64,000 nucleotides of DNA from Flectonema sp. DT1601 (Eukaryota; Euglenozoa; Diplonemea; Diplonemida; Diplonemidae): contig OZ025796.1 in the NCBI GenBank assembly GCA_964019425.1, forward strand, positions 1,240,001-1,304,000, read 5' to 3'. The notes below the pieces were generated by a model. That model ran no database searches. It was not told where the DNA came from and saw nothing but the letters and a program-made list of their open reading frames with translations. The translations under genes and the position numbers were made by a program. Of the stretch, positions 1-10,645 are shown one piece after another (the stretch's first letter is position 1; the number at the start of each line of letters is the position of its first letter).

Positions 1-228
1 ATTATACTTCACCCCTCAGGAATTACCGAACAAGATCAAAAGGCTCAATTATATATTTTTTTTTTCAGACTTTTATCCTAAACCCTGTCACCATTTAGTA
101 ATGTAACGAGGGTTTGAAGAAAAAAAAAAAAGATGAATTATTATTTTCATTTTATTGCTTAAAGAGTGTTACCACTACCTCATCATAACAACAATTGTAT
201 TTCGAAGTAAAAAGAGACAACACAAAAA
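1..228. other. Spacer upstream of the first array gene
   Basis: This short stretch has a T-run near 55-66 and an A-run near 120-132. It ends with the leader shared by all five array genes, in which the sequence ttcgaagtaaaaagagacaa lies just before the start codon. I see no gene in it. Whether another array copy lies to the left of the window cannot be told. Confidence 0.6.
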
Positions 229-1410
229 ATGACTGCAGTCATCATCTCAATTATTATGACGTGTGCGGTCAGTCCTCCAGAAGTACCTCCGCAGTTTACT
301 TCGAACGTCGAACAAATAACATCGTTCTCTAATGAAAAATGGATTTCTGGTTCTCTTGTATATGATCGATCTCATAGTAGACTTAAACTTTATTCATCAA
401 ACTTAATGGGAGTAGCACCAGTGCAGTGGGAAGGAACACCTTTAGCATGGTCGAATTGGACCCAATGGACTGTTTCTGATGGTACGTATTACAGTGGGGA
501 GGGTCAATATAGAAAGTTAATACCTGCTGATCAGTTTAATGACATGTTTTCATGGGTTGGTGGTTCTAGTTTTTCAGGTACGACAACCATTCGAAATATC
601 ACAACTGATGTTTGGTCACTATTCTCTTCAACAAGTAGACTTCAATACTATGTCACACCAGCTGGGATTCCAATTCGTTATGTTGCGAATGCGTCATTTC
701 CGTTTTTGCCTGGAACTCCACCAATATGGCAGAATACAACTATCGATTTCATGACGTACACGCCGGTAGCGAATCCTTCTGAATTTGCTGATTTTAATAA
801 AAGTAAAGCATTGCATCCAACGCGATGCCCTCCACCTCAAGATCTGACTCCGATAGTACTCGACATGTACATCTTTCATCCGAGTCGTTATTACAACATA
901 TCTGGTCAGGATACTGCTGATGCTGTTGGTGATGCTGCCTTTGTGTGCTTTGATTTTCTTAATAACAATACTAAAAATGATAATTATTCCGTTATATCAT
1001 TGTACAGTGTGGAAGTATACCCTCAATTCGGTCAATATAAACTCTGCAACCACTACAATCCTTCTGTTTGTATCGGTGATGAACCTATTCTTGTTGGGAG
1101 AGAAGGAGGTTTGTCATTCGGTGAGTTTGGAGGTCAGTGTACATCAAATAATCTGACTGGTAGTTGGTATTCTCTTCCTCCTGCTGGTTTATGTGTTAAT
1201 GACAGTAGGCCAACCTCTCCAGATGTATGCACCTGGAGGATAATTAAAAAAGTAAAAACGATTGACTCAAAATGTCTTACGCAACGAGGAATGCTTTCAG
1301 CTTGTTCTGAAGATGTCAGACTTCCGTATCCAAAAGCGACAAAAATTTTTGTAACCGCATTTAATGAAGATGATCCTTCTAAGGGAGGATGTCCTCCATA
1401 TTCTAACTGA
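229..1410 (+). CDS. Secreted glycoprotein, array copy A
   Basis: This encodes 393 aa. The N-terminus (about residues 1-14, hydrophobic after MTAVIISIIM) looks like a signal peptide, and many N-x-S/T sequons follow, so the product is probably secreted or surface-exposed and N-glycosylated. The first half has the pattern FTSNVEQ..GSLVYDRSHSRLKLYSS, which recalls beta-rich ependymin/LolA-like proteins found in many protists. That match is by eye and weak. The second half carries the Cys residues and ends CPPYSN. Unlike copies B-D it lacks the YYC....QC cysteine pair (it has YYSGEGQY) and it stops at TGA where B-D continue for seven residues with WGNSLTY. Synonymous and amino-acid differences from the other copies lie in patches. 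It shares the C-terminal type (FVTAF, SN-stop) with copy E. No intron is needed and the function is unknown. Confidence 0.85.
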   Translation: MTAVIISIIMTCAVSPPEVPPQFTSNVEQITSFSNEKWISGSLVYDRSHSRLKLYSSNLMGVAPVQWEGTPLAWSNWTQWTVSDGTYYSGEGQYRKLIPADQFNDMFSWVGGSSFSGTTTIRNITTDVWSLFSSTSRLQYYVTPAGIPIRYVANASFPFLPGTPPIWQNTTIDFMTYTPVANPSEFADFNKSKALHPTRCPPPQDLTPIVLDMYIFHPSRYYNISGQDTADAVGDAAFVCFDFLNNNTKNDNYSVISLYSVEVYPQFGQYKLCNHYNPSVCIGDEPILVGREGGLSFGEFGGQCTSNNLTGSWYSLPPAGLCVNDSRPTSPDVCTWRIIKKVKTIDSKCLTQRGMLSACSEDVRLPYPKATKIFVTAFNEDDPSKGGCPPYSN

Positions 1411-2677
1411 GGGAACTCTTTAACTTATTAACTTCTCTCTTTTCAGTTCTTTCTGTTGATCCTTTTTGACCAAACACTTAGACATGCGGTGTTGATGTGT
1501 AAGGTAGAATAGAGCTGATTGAAATCTCAATTTTTCCGTCACTGTCTTCCAAATGCTAGCGATAATTTGTATTCTTTTATCTTCGGTCCTCCAAAAGATT
1601 AATTCTGAAATCCTTCGAGGGTTCTTTGTGGTAAAACAATCCATCGTGTAGTTGTTATTGTTGATTTAATTTTTTTTTTTTTTTTTTGTCGTCTCTTTTC
1701 ATCATCTATTTTAGAAGAGACTAGAAAAAGTCATGTCTCCCCTTTCTTCCGTTACCTAGCCTGCTATGGAGGTATTTTTTTGTGTTTTAAACATTTTCAA
1801 TTGTTGGACTTGTAATCCTCTTATCCTGTTAGGGGATCGGGTTCGACATAAAGTCGGGCTTGCTAACTATAACTATAGTACTCCGATGGACATTAGGAAA
1901 TCAGTTTTTTATTGATAAATCTGTTATCTAACCTCCGATGTGGAGGTATTTTTGTATTTTAGTGGTACTTCAATCATAAGAACATATTCTTTTTGTAAAC
2001 ATTTACAGTTGTAAGGGATGTATTGGGGACTCACAGGTCGTTAACCATTCCACTCTGTTGCGTCTATCTAACTGGTACTCGGCAATATGTCGGGCTCGCT
2101 AACTATAACTGTAGAACTTCGATAGATATTAAGAAATCAGTTCTTTATTGATAAATTCAATTTAATAATAAACTGGAATGAAGTCCCTGCGTATTCAGAA
2201 CAAAAACGTGTTTTTTTTTTTTTTTTTTTTTTTCGATTTACGCTTTTTTTTTTATAGTAAACATCGTATTCTAACTCGTCTGGTGAAAAAAAAAAAAAAA
2301 AGCACTTCGCTGATATTTAAACAGGGGGACTGTTATATGTTAAAAGAAATAACCATGTTAACGTGGTCCCTTTCCTGAGAAGAGCAAACGCAATGACACC
2401 GCAGTGTTCTTTGATTCCTTTTAATTGCGCGATACCCATTTATCCTATCACTTGTTTGTTGACCCCAGATGTTAGGAGTGAATACTTTTCTTTTACTCAT
2501 CTCTAATTTTTATTCTCACTTTTCCATACTAAAATTAATAATACTAACTTGTCTGAAAAGTAAAAAAGATTCAACGGAATTGATTTTATGATGAACTGTA
2601 TCAAATATCTTCAAAAAAAAAAAAAAAAAAAAAATACTCACAATTATATTTCGAAGTAAAAAGAGACAACACAAAAA
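1411..2677. other. Array spacer A-B, with diverged direct repeat
   Basis: No convincing gene is present. This spacer differs from the three later spacers: it lacks the LINE relic and the 408-bp insertion. At about 2438-2640 it matches the end of the later spacers (tatcctatcacttgtttgtt onward) and preserves the empty target site of the 408-bp insertion near 2536-2546. It contains a diverged direct repeat at about 1762-2160 and long T and A runs near 1670-1687, 2212-2233 and 2612-2634. Confidence 0.6.
1762..2160 (+). repeat. Diverged ~200-bp direct repeat (two units)
   Basis: Two adjacent units begin with (t)atgGAGGTATTTTT-like sequence at about 1762 and 1936. Each ends with a shared block: gtcgggcttgctaactataa at about 1852 and gtcgggctcgctaactataa at about 2087, followed by aaatcagtt.tttattgataaat. 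The units differ at many positions, so the duplication is older than the 3153-bp array. Related ctttcttcc...tagcct..atggag wording recurs near 1741, 13743 and 14767. The repeat class is unknown. Confidence 0.55.
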
Positions 2678-3868
2678 ATGACTGCAGTCATCATCTCAAT
2701 TATTATGACGTGTGCGGTCAGTCCTCCAGAAGTACCTCCGCAGTTTACTTCGAACATCGAACAGATGGCAGGTAACACTTTTGGAAAATGGAGTACTGGT
2801 TCTCTTGTATATGATCGATCTCAAAGTAGACTTAAACTTTATTCATCAAACTTAATGGGAGTAGCACCAGTGCAGTGGGAAGGAACACCTTTAGCATGGT
2901 CGAATTTGACCCAATGGACTGTTTCTGATGGTACGTATTACTGTGCGGGGGGTCAATGTAGAAAGTTAATACCTGCTGATCAGTTTAATGACATGTTTTC
3001 ATGGGTTGGTGGTTCTAGTTTTTCAGGTACGACAACCATTCGAAATATCACAACTGATGTTTGGTCACTATTCTCTTCAACAAGTAGACTTCAATACTAT
3101 GTCACACCAGCTGGGATTCCAATTCGTTATGTTGCGAATGTGTCATCTGCTGAAAACCCGTCAGTGTGGCAGAGTACGATTATGGATTTCATGACGTACA
3201 CGCCGGTAGCGAATCCTTCTGAATTTGCTGATTTTAATAAAAGTGAAGTATTGCATCCAACGCGATGCCCTCCACCTCAAGATCTGACTCCGATAGTACT
3301 CGACATGTACATCATTCATCCGAGTCTTCATTACAACATATCTGGTCAGGATACTGCTGATGCTGTTGGTGATGCTGCCTTTGTGTGTTTTGACACTCTT
3401 TCTAACACTACGAGTGATAATACTTCGGTTGTATCATTGTACAGTGTGGAAGTATACCCTCAATTCGGTCAATTTAAGCAATGCTTTTCCTACAATCCTT
3501 CTGTTTGTATCGGTGATGAACCTATTCTTGTTGGGAGAACGGGAAGTTGGGGGTTCGGTGAGTTTGGAGGTCAGTGTACATCAAATAATCTGACTGGTAG
3601 TTGGTATTCTCTTCCTCCTGCTGGTTTATGTGTTAATGACAGTAGGCCAACCTCTCCAGATGTATGCACCTGGAGGATAATTAAAAAAGTAAAAACGATT
3701 GACTCAAAATGTCTTACGCAACGAGGAATGCTTTCAGCTTGTTCTGAAGATGTCAGACTTCCGTATCCAAAAGCGACAAAAATTTTCGAAACCGCATTTA
3801 ATGAAGATGATCCTTCTAAGGGAGGATGTCCTCCATATTCTAACTGGGGGAACTCTTTAACTTATTAA
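2678..3868 (+). CDS. Secreted glycoprotein, array copy B
   Basis: This encodes 396 aa of the same family as copy A: signal-like N-terminus, N-glycosylation sequons, beta-rich first half and Cys-containing second half. It carries the YYCAGGQC cysteine pair (about residues 88-95) and the longer C-terminus WGNSLTY. It differs from the later copies C and D at few residues, for example SQSRLKL against SHSRLKL and IVLDMY against IVIDMY. At several silent sites it goes with copy A (acaaccatt, tatgtcacacc) rather than with C, D and E. It is the first copy followed by the full 3153-bp spacer type. No intron is evident. The function is unknown. Confidence 0.85.
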   Translation: MTAVIISIIMTCAVSPPEVPPQFTSNIEQMAGNTFGKWSTGSLVYDRSQSRLKLYSSNLMGVAPVQWEGTPLAWSNLTQWTVSDGTYYCAGGQCRKLIPADQFNDMFSWVGGSSFSGTTTIRNITTDVWSLFSSTSRLQYYVTPAGIPIRYVANVSSAENPSVWQSTIMDFMTYTPVANPSEFADFNKSEVLHPTRCPPPQDLTPIVLDMYIIHPSLHYNISGQDTADAVGDAAFVCFDTLSNTTSDNTSVVSLYSVEVYPQFGQFKQCFSYNPSVCIGDEPILVGRTGSWGFGEFGGQCTSNNLTGSWYSLPPAGLCVNDSRPTSPDVCTWRIIKKVKTIDSKCLTQRGMLSACSEDVRLPYPKATKIFETAFNEDDPSKGGCPPYSNWGNSLTY

Positions 3869-3956
3869 CTTCTCTCTTTTCAGTTCTTTCTGTTACGATT
3901 CAAATTTCGATGTTCTCGTTATCGTCTTCTGATTTCCGAACGTGGACGTTATTATC

Positions 3957-3992
<36 letters not shown>

Positions 3993-4339
3993 ATTTAACA
4001 AGTATTGTAAGATCGAAAAAGAATGTTGGCAGCACACGTAAACCTCCTTTAGCTTTATCAGTTTAAAGTCGGTTCACGGGTTTCGTGCACAAACAAAACA
4101 TCACAGTGTTATATTACTATTTTCTGTATAGTCTAAGATAAAGCCAATTCTTTTTTTTCCCATCTCGAAGACATGTTTCACGTGTTTTATTGTTTCCGAT
4201 TGCGCAAAAATCAAAAATCAAAAAGAATTATTTTTAGTGGTACTGATCCTTGTCATGTTAGACTCCCTAGCTTTTTTTTATTTTTATTTTTTTTATTGTT
4301 TTTACTAGTTTTCATTATCGTATCATTCGTAGTAAATAA

Positions 4340-5150
4340 TCGAATAACTGACAACGGTTTAGAGATTACTCAACTCAGACCCGCGATCCCCAGACACGGC
4401 ACGACTTCAGATCTAATTCTACAATCCCCACATCTGTCAATACGATCTGAGACCTTATGTCAGTCCGTACTCCTATACTCAGCTCTTGCGAATGGGAAAG
4501 ATTCTCCTCCAGACCGGAAATGGCTTTACAGAAGATTTTCTATATCGAACACTGGAAGAATTTTTGAGACTCAGAAATGAGTCTGTAAATAGAGAACTTA
4601 CGGAGTTTCTAACCATTGGCACACGGTTTGACCCTGGCAGAGATTCCCTAGACTGTATCTTCCATCAACTATAACTGGGGTCCATTTCAAAGAGCAACCT
4701 TTCCCCTAACAGTGAACGAAAGGCGTCGACTCGTTCAGAGAAAGCGCTCACGATGACTACAACCAAGCCTCTCCGTCGCGTGGGGCAAGCGAGATATCTG
4801 GCTGTGTTGATCGACGACCGTCTCTCCTTTATTCCACAATTGAACAAAATGGAAAGCATCCTAAAGCGTGGAATTGGTCTTCTAAAGATGATCTCATCCT
4901 TCAGGATTAAGAACTCTGAGACAACTGGTGAATGGGTTGTTCCCAATCGGTATCGACGACAGCTATCAGTCGAGTTAGATATTCTACCGTTTCAGCAACA
5001 ACTAACAAAGTCCCTAGCACTTGTCTATAAACGTTTCCAGCGATACAACGAAACTATGTATTCCACTGTGTGTTATGAAACAGCAGAAAAATGTGTTTTT
5101 ATAGTTTTTCTTTTTTATAATAAAACTCATATTCAAACCAACTAACATCT
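4340..5150 (+). mobile_element. LINE (non-LTR retrotransposon) relic, first copy
   Basis: A frame from about 4340 reads GTTSDLILQSPHLSI, like the C-terminal end of a LINE endonuclease domain. A second frame, from about 4700 to 5145, reads SEKALTMTTTKPLRRVGQA then RYLAVLIDDRLSF, the usual wording of the C-terminal reverse transcriptase region (S.KT..M......YLGV.LD..L.F). The catalytic core of the reverse transcriptase is missing between them, so this is an internally deleted, inactive piece. The homologous spacer after copy E (13500-13620) matches on the left side without it, which supports insertion. It has been amplified with the array. Confidence 0.7.
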
Positions 5151-5278
5151 TAAGGTTCCAACCAGAACTTATTTTATCCTATCACTTGTTTGTTGACCCC
5201 CGGATGTTAGGAGTGAATGCCTTTCTTTTACTTATCTCTAATTTTTATTCTCACTTTTCCATACTAAAATTAATAATA

Positions 5279-5686
5279 GTTCGATAACTCTCCTTTAGTT
5301 ATATACAACATTATCAAAAAAATAAAATAAAGAAAAATTCTATCCCTACGGAATCTAAACGCCCCGCCCTTAGAGTCTTTGATTTTATATATTTTATTTT
5401 CTTTTTAATTTTATTTATTCATTTATTTGTTTTCTTTTCTCTTTAGTTATCCTCATATCACTTCCTGACAACAATCGGACAAGGTGGAAAGCTGACAATA
5501 GGCATACTGTGTTCATTATGCCCCGTCAGCCGAAACTATAATAAAACAATCCTAATAAGATTGGGTCTAATTACGTTGCTGTTGCCTCGTAGCTCTAGGG
5601 AGTTAACCCGATGCTCCCTAGTTTGCTGTATCAGCGATGCACAGTACGCAATGTATTGGACTTCCTTATCTATCTATCTATCAATC
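5279..5686 (+). mobile_element. 408-bp SINE-like or 5'-truncated LINE insertion, first copy
   Basis: The segment is flanked by the direct repeat TAATA (5274-5278 and 5687-5691). The A-B spacer at 2536-2546 has the uninterrupted site with one TAATA, so this is an insertion with a 5-bp target duplication. It ends in a short TATC microsatellite (ttatctatctatctatcaatc region), typical of some LINE/SINE 3' tails. Just before that it has a hairpin with stem CTAGGGAG/CTCCCTAG at about 5594-5621. There are no terminal inverted repeats and no coding capacity. Confidence 0.65.
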
Positions 5687-5830
5687 TAATACTAACTTGT
5701 CTGAAAAGTAAAAAAGATTCAAATGTAATTGATTTTATGATGAACTGTATCAAATATCTTCAGAAAAAAAAAAAAAAAAAAAAAAAATACTCACAATTAT
5801 ATTTCGAAGTAAAAAGAGACAACACAAAAA

Positions 5831-7021
5831 ATGACTGCAGTCATCATCTCAATTATTATGACGTGTGCGGTCAGTCCTCCAGAAGTACCTCCGCAGTTTA
5901 CTTCGAACATCGAACAGATGGCAGGTAACACTTTTGGAAAATGGAGTACTGGTTCTCTTGTATATGATCGATCTCATAGTAGACTTAAACTTTATTCATC
6001 AAACTTAATGGGAGTAGCACCAGTGCAGTGGGAAGGAACACCTTTAGCATGGTCGAATTTGACCCAATGGACTGTTTCTGATGGTACGTATTACTGTGCG
6101 GGGGGTCAATGTAGAAAGTTAATACCTGCTGATCAGTTTAATGACATGTTTTCATGGGTTGGTGGTTCTAGTTTTTCAGGTACGACAACTATTCGAAATA
6201 TCACAACTGATGTTTGGTCACTATTCTCTTCAACAAGTAGACTTCAATACTATGTCACGCCAGCTGGGATTCCAATTCGTTATGTTGCGAATGTGTCATC
6301 TGCTGAAAACCCGTCAGTGTGGCAGAGTACGATTATGGATTTCATGACGTACACACCGGTAGCGAATCCTTCTGAATTTGCTGATTTTAATAAAAGTGAA
6401 GTATTGCATCCAACGCGATGCCCTCCACCTCAAGATCTGACTCCGATAGTAATCGACATGTACATCATTCATCCGAGTCTTCATTACAACATATCTGGTC
6501 AGGATACTGCTGATGCTGTTGGTGATGCTGCCTTTGTGTGTTTTGACACTCTTTCTAACACTACGAGTGATAATACTTCGGTTGTATCATTGTACAGTGT
6601 GGAAGTATACCCTCAATTCGGTCAATTTAAGCAATGCTTTTCCTACAATCCTTCTGTTTGTATCGGTGATGAACCTATTCTTGTTGGGAGAACGGGAAGT
6701 TGGGGGTTCGGTGAGTTTGGAGGTCAGTGTACATCAAATAATCTGACTGGTAGTTGGTATTCTCTTCCTCCTGCTGGTTTATGTGTTAATGACAGTAGGC
6801 CAACCTCTCCAGATGTATGCACCTGGAGGATAATTAAAAAAGTAAAAACGATTGACTCAAAATGTCTTACGCAACGAGGAATGCTTTCAGCTTGTTCTGA
6901 AGATGTCAGACTTCCGTATCCAAAAGCGACAAAAATTTTCGAAACCGCATTTAATGAAGATGATCCTTCTAAGGGAGGATGTCCTCCATATTCTAACTGG
7001 GGGAACTCTTTAACTTATTAA
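5831..7021 (+). CDS. Secreted glycoprotein, array copy C
   Basis: This encodes 396 aa with the same protein sequence as copy D. Features are as for copy B: signal-like N-terminus, N-x-S/T sequons, YYCAGGQC cysteine pair and WGNSLTY C-terminus. Silent markers acaactatt, tatgtcacgcc, tacacaccgg and gtaatcgac separate C and D from A and B. The leader before the start codon is the shared A-run, then the tactcacaattatatttcg sequence. No intron is evident. The function is unknown. Confidence 0.85.
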   Translation: MTAVIISIIMTCAVSPPEVPPQFTSNIEQMAGNTFGKWSTGSLVYDRSHSRLKLYSSNLMGVAPVQWEGTPLAWSNLTQWTVSDGTYYCAGGQCRKLIPADQFNDMFSWVGGSSFSGTTTIRNITTDVWSLFSSTSRLQYYVTPAGIPIRYVANVSSAENPSVWQSTIMDFMTYTPVANPSEFADFNKSEVLHPTRCPPPQDLTPIVIDMYIIHPSLHYNISGQDTADAVGDAAFVCFDTLSNTTSDNTSVVSLYSVEVYPQFGQFKQCFSYNPSVCIGDEPILVGRTGSWGFGEFGGQCTSNNLTGSWYSLPPAGLCVNDSRPTSPDVCTWRIIKKVKTIDSKCLTQRGMLSACSEDVRLPYPKATKIFETAFNEDDPSKGGCPPYSNWGNSLTY

Positions 7022-7109
7022 CTTCTCTCTTTTCAGTTCTTTCTGTTACGATTCAAATTTCGATGTTCTCGTTATCGTCTTCTGATTTCCGAACGTGGAC
7101 GTTATTATC

Positions 7110-7145
<36 letters not shown>

Positions 7146-7492
7146 ATTTAACAAGTATTGTAAGATCGAAAAAGAATGTTGGCAGCACACGTAAACCTCC
7201 TTTAGCTTTATCAGTTTAAAGTCGGTTCACGGGTTTCGTGCACAAACAAAACATCACAGTGTTATATTACTATTTTCTGTATAGTCTAAGATAAAGCCAA
7301 TTCTTTTTTTTCCCATCTCGAAGACATGTTTCACGTGTTTTATTGTTTCCGATTGCGCAAAAATCAAAAATCAAAAAGAATTATTTTTAGTGGTACTGAT
7401 CCTTGTCATGTTAGACTCCCTAGCTTTTTTTTATTTTTATTTTTTTTATTGTTTTTACTAGTTTTCATTATCGTATCATTCGTAGTAAATAA

Positions 7493-8303
7493 TCGAATAA
7501 CTGACAACGGTTTAGAGATTACTCAACTCAGACCCGCGATCCCCAGACACGGCACGACTTCAGATCTAATTCTACAATCCCCACATCTGTCAATACGATC
7601 TGAGACCTTATGTCAGTCCGTACTCCTATACTCAGCTCTTGCGAATGGGAAAGATTCTCCTCCAGACCGGAAATGGCTTTACAGAAGATTTTCTATATCG
7701 AACACTGGAAGAATTTTTGAGACTCAGAAATGAGTCTGTAAATAGAGAACTTACGGAGTTTCTAACCATTGGCACACGGTTTGACCCTGGCAGAGATTCC
7801 CTAGACTGTATCTTCCATCAACTATAACTGGGGTCCATTTCAAAGAGCAACCTTTCCCCTAACAGTGAACGAAAGGCGTCGACTCGTTCAGAGAAAGCGC
7901 TCACGATGACTACAACCAAGCCTCTCCGTCGCGTGGGGCAAGCGAGATATCTGGCTGTGTTGATCGACGACCGTCTCTCCTTTATTCCACAATTGAACAA
8001 AATGGAAAGCATCCTAAAGCGTGGAATTGGTCTTCTAAAGATGATCTCATCCTTCAGGATTAAGAACTCTGAGACAACTGGTGAATGGGTTGTTCCCAAT
8101 CGGTATCGACGACAGCTATCAGTCGAGTTAGATATTCTACCGTTTCAGCAACAACTAACAAAGTCCCTAGCACTTGTCTATAAACGTTTCCAGCGATACA
8201 ACGAAACTATGTATTCCACTGTGTGTTATGAAACAGCAGAAAAATGTGTTTTTATAGTTTTTCTTTTTTATAATAAAACTCATATTCAAACCAACTAACA
8301 TCT
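7493..8303 (+). mobile_element. LINE relic, second copy
   Basis: This is the same internally deleted LINE piece as at 4340-5150, carried 3153 bp further on by the tandem duplication. It has the endonuclease-end frame and the reverse transcriptase C-terminal frame (7906-8298) in the same relation. Confidence 0.7.
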
Positions 8304-8431
8304 TAAGGTTCCAACCAGAACTTATTTTATCCTATCACTTGTTTGTTGACCCCCGGATGTTAGGAGTGAATGCCTTTCTTTTACTTATCTCTAATTTTTA
8401 TTCTCACTTTTCCATACTAAAATTAATAATA

Positions 8432-8839
8432 GTTCGATAACTCTCCTTTAGTTATATACAACATTATCAAAAAAATAAAATAAAGAAAAATTCTATCCCT
8501 ACGGAATCTAAACGCCCCGCCCTTAGAGTCTTTGATTTTATATATTTTATTTTCTTTTTAATTTTATTTATTCATTTATTTGTTTTCTTTTCTCTTTAGT
8601 TATCCTCATATCACTTCCTGACAACAATCGGACAAGGTGGAAAGCTGACAATAGGCATACTGTGTTCATTATGCCCCGTCAGCCGAAACTATAATAAAAC
8701 AATCCTAATAAGATTGGGTCTAATTACGTTGCTGTTGCCTCGTAGCTCTAGGGAGTTAACCCGATGCTCCCTAGTTTGCTGTATCAGCGATGCACAGTAC
8801 GCAATGTATTGGACTTCCTTATCTATCTATCTATCAATC
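8432..8839 (+). mobile_element. 408-bp insertion, second copy
   Basis: This is identical in layout to 5279-5686, with TAATA on both sides and the TATC tail. It was copied by the array duplication and is not an independent insertion. Confidence 0.65.
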
Positions 8840-8983
8840 TAATACTAACTTGTCTGAAAAGTAAAAAAGATTCAAATGTAATTGATTTTATGATGAACTG
8901 TATCAAATATCTTCAGAAAAAAAAAAAAAAAAAAAAAAAATACTCACAATTATATTTCGAAGTAAAAAGAGACAACACAAAAA

Positions 8984-10174
8984 ATGACTGCAGTCATCAT
9001 CTCAATTATTATGACGTGTGCGGTCAGTCCTCCAGAAGTACCTCCGCAGTTTACTTCGAACATCGAACAGATGGCAGGTAACACTTTTGGAAAATGGAGT
9101 ACTGGTTCTCTTGTATATGATCGATCTCATAGTAGACTTAAACTTTATTCATCAAACTTAATGGGAGTAGCACCAGTGCAGTGGGAAGGAACACCTTTAG
9201 CATGGTCGAATTTGACCCAATGGACTGTTTCTGATGGTACGTATTACTGTGCGGGGGGTCAATGTAGAAAGTTAATACCTGCTGATCAGTTTAATGACAT
9301 GTTTTCATGGGTTGGTGGTTCTAGTTTTTCAGGTACGACAACTATTCGAAATATCACAACTGATGTTTGGTCACTATTCTCTTCAACAAGTAGACTTCAA
9401 TACTATGTCACGCCAGCTGGGATTCCAATTCGTTATGTTGCGAATGTGTCATCTGCTGAAAACCCGTCAGTGTGGCAGAGTACGATTATGGATTTCATGA
9501 CGTACACACCGGTAGCGAATCCTTCTGAATTTGCTGATTTTAATAAAAGTGAAGTATTGCATCCAACGCGATGCCCTCCACCTCAAGATCTGACTCCGAT
9601 AGTAATCGACATGTACATCATTCATCCGAGTCTTCATTACAACATATCTGGTCAGGATACTGCTGATGCTGTTGGTGATGCTGCCTTTGTGTGTTTTGAC
9701 ACTCTTTCTAACACTACGAGTGATAATACTTCGGTTGTATCATTGTACAGTGTGGAAGTATACCCTCAATTCGGTCAATTTAAGCAATGCTTTTCCTACA
9801 ATCCTTCTGTTTGTATCGGTGATGAACCTATTCTTGTTGGGAGAACGGGAAGTTGGGGGTTCGGTGAGTTTGGAGGTCAGTGTACATCAAATAATCTGAC
9901 TGGTAGTTGGTATTCTCTTCCTCCTGCTGGTTTATGTGTTAATGACAGTAGGCCAACCTCTCCAGATGTATGCACCTGGAGGATAATTAAAAAAGTAAAA
10001 ACGATTGACTCAAAATGTCTTACGCAACGAGGAATGCTTTCAGCTTGTTCTGAAGATGTCAGACTTCCGTATCCAAAAGCGACAAAAATTTTCGAAACCG
10101 CATTTAATGAAGATGATCCTTCTAAGGGAGGATGTCCTCCATATTCTAACTGGGGGAACTCTTTAACTTATTAA
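8984..10174 (+). CDS. Secreted glycoprotein, array copy D
   Basis: This encodes 396 aa with protein sequence identical to copy C and no visible nucleotide difference in the coding region. The signal-like N-terminus, sequons, cysteine pair and WGNSLTY end are all present. Identity to C extends into the spacers, so C and D are either a very recent duplication or kept alike by gene conversion. The function is unknown. Confidence 0.85.
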   Translation: MTAVIISIIMTCAVSPPEVPPQFTSNIEQMAGNTFGKWSTGSLVYDRSHSRLKLYSSNLMGVAPVQWEGTPLAWSNLTQWTVSDGTYYCAGGQCRKLIPADQFNDMFSWVGGSSFSGTTTIRNITTDVWSLFSSTSRLQYYVTPAGIPIRYVANVSSAENPSVWQSTIMDFMTYTPVANPSEFADFNKSEVLHPTRCPPPQDLTPIVIDMYIIHPSLHYNISGQDTADAVGDAAFVCFDTLSNTTSDNTSVVSLYSVEVYPQFGQFKQCFSYNPSVCIGDEPILVGRTGSWGFGEFGGQCTSNNLTGSWYSLPPAGLCVNDSRPTSPDVCTWRIIKKVKTIDSKCLTQRGMLSACSEDVRLPYPKATKIFETAFNEDDPSKGGCPPYSNWGNSLTY

Positions 10175-10262
10175 CTTCTCTCTTTTCAGTTCTTTCTGTT
10201 ACGATTCAAATTTCGATGTTCTCGTTATCGTCTTCTGATTTCCGAACGTGGACGTTATTATC

Positions 10263-10298
<36 letters not shown>

Positions 10299-10645
10299 AT
10301 TTAACAAGTATTGTAAGATCGAAAAAGAATGTTGGCAGCACACGTAAACCTCCTTTAGCTTTATCAGTTTAAAGTCGGTTCACGGGTTTCGTGCACAAAC
10401 AAAACATCACAGTGTTATATTACTATTTTCTGTATAGTCTAAGATAAAGCCAATTCTTTTTTTTCCCATCTCGAAGACATGTTTCACGTGTTTTATTGTT
10501 TCCGATTGCGCAAAAATCAAAAATCAAAAAGAATTATTTTTAGTGGTACTGATCCTTGTCATGTTAGACTCCCTAGCTTTTTTTTATTTTTATTTTTTTT
10601 ATTGTTTTTACTAGTTTTCATTATCGTATCATTCGTAGTAAATAA

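Noticed and set aside
4173-4580. A 135-codon frame in each array spacer as a host gene
   Set aside because: Its start is T-rich low-complexity sequence and its later part fits the LINE relic, so it is not an independent gene.
5279-5686. Considered as a solo LTR because of the 5-bp direct repeat
   Set aside because: The ends are not TG...CA, and a TATC microsatellite tail with a preceding hairpin suits a LINE/SINE 3' end better.
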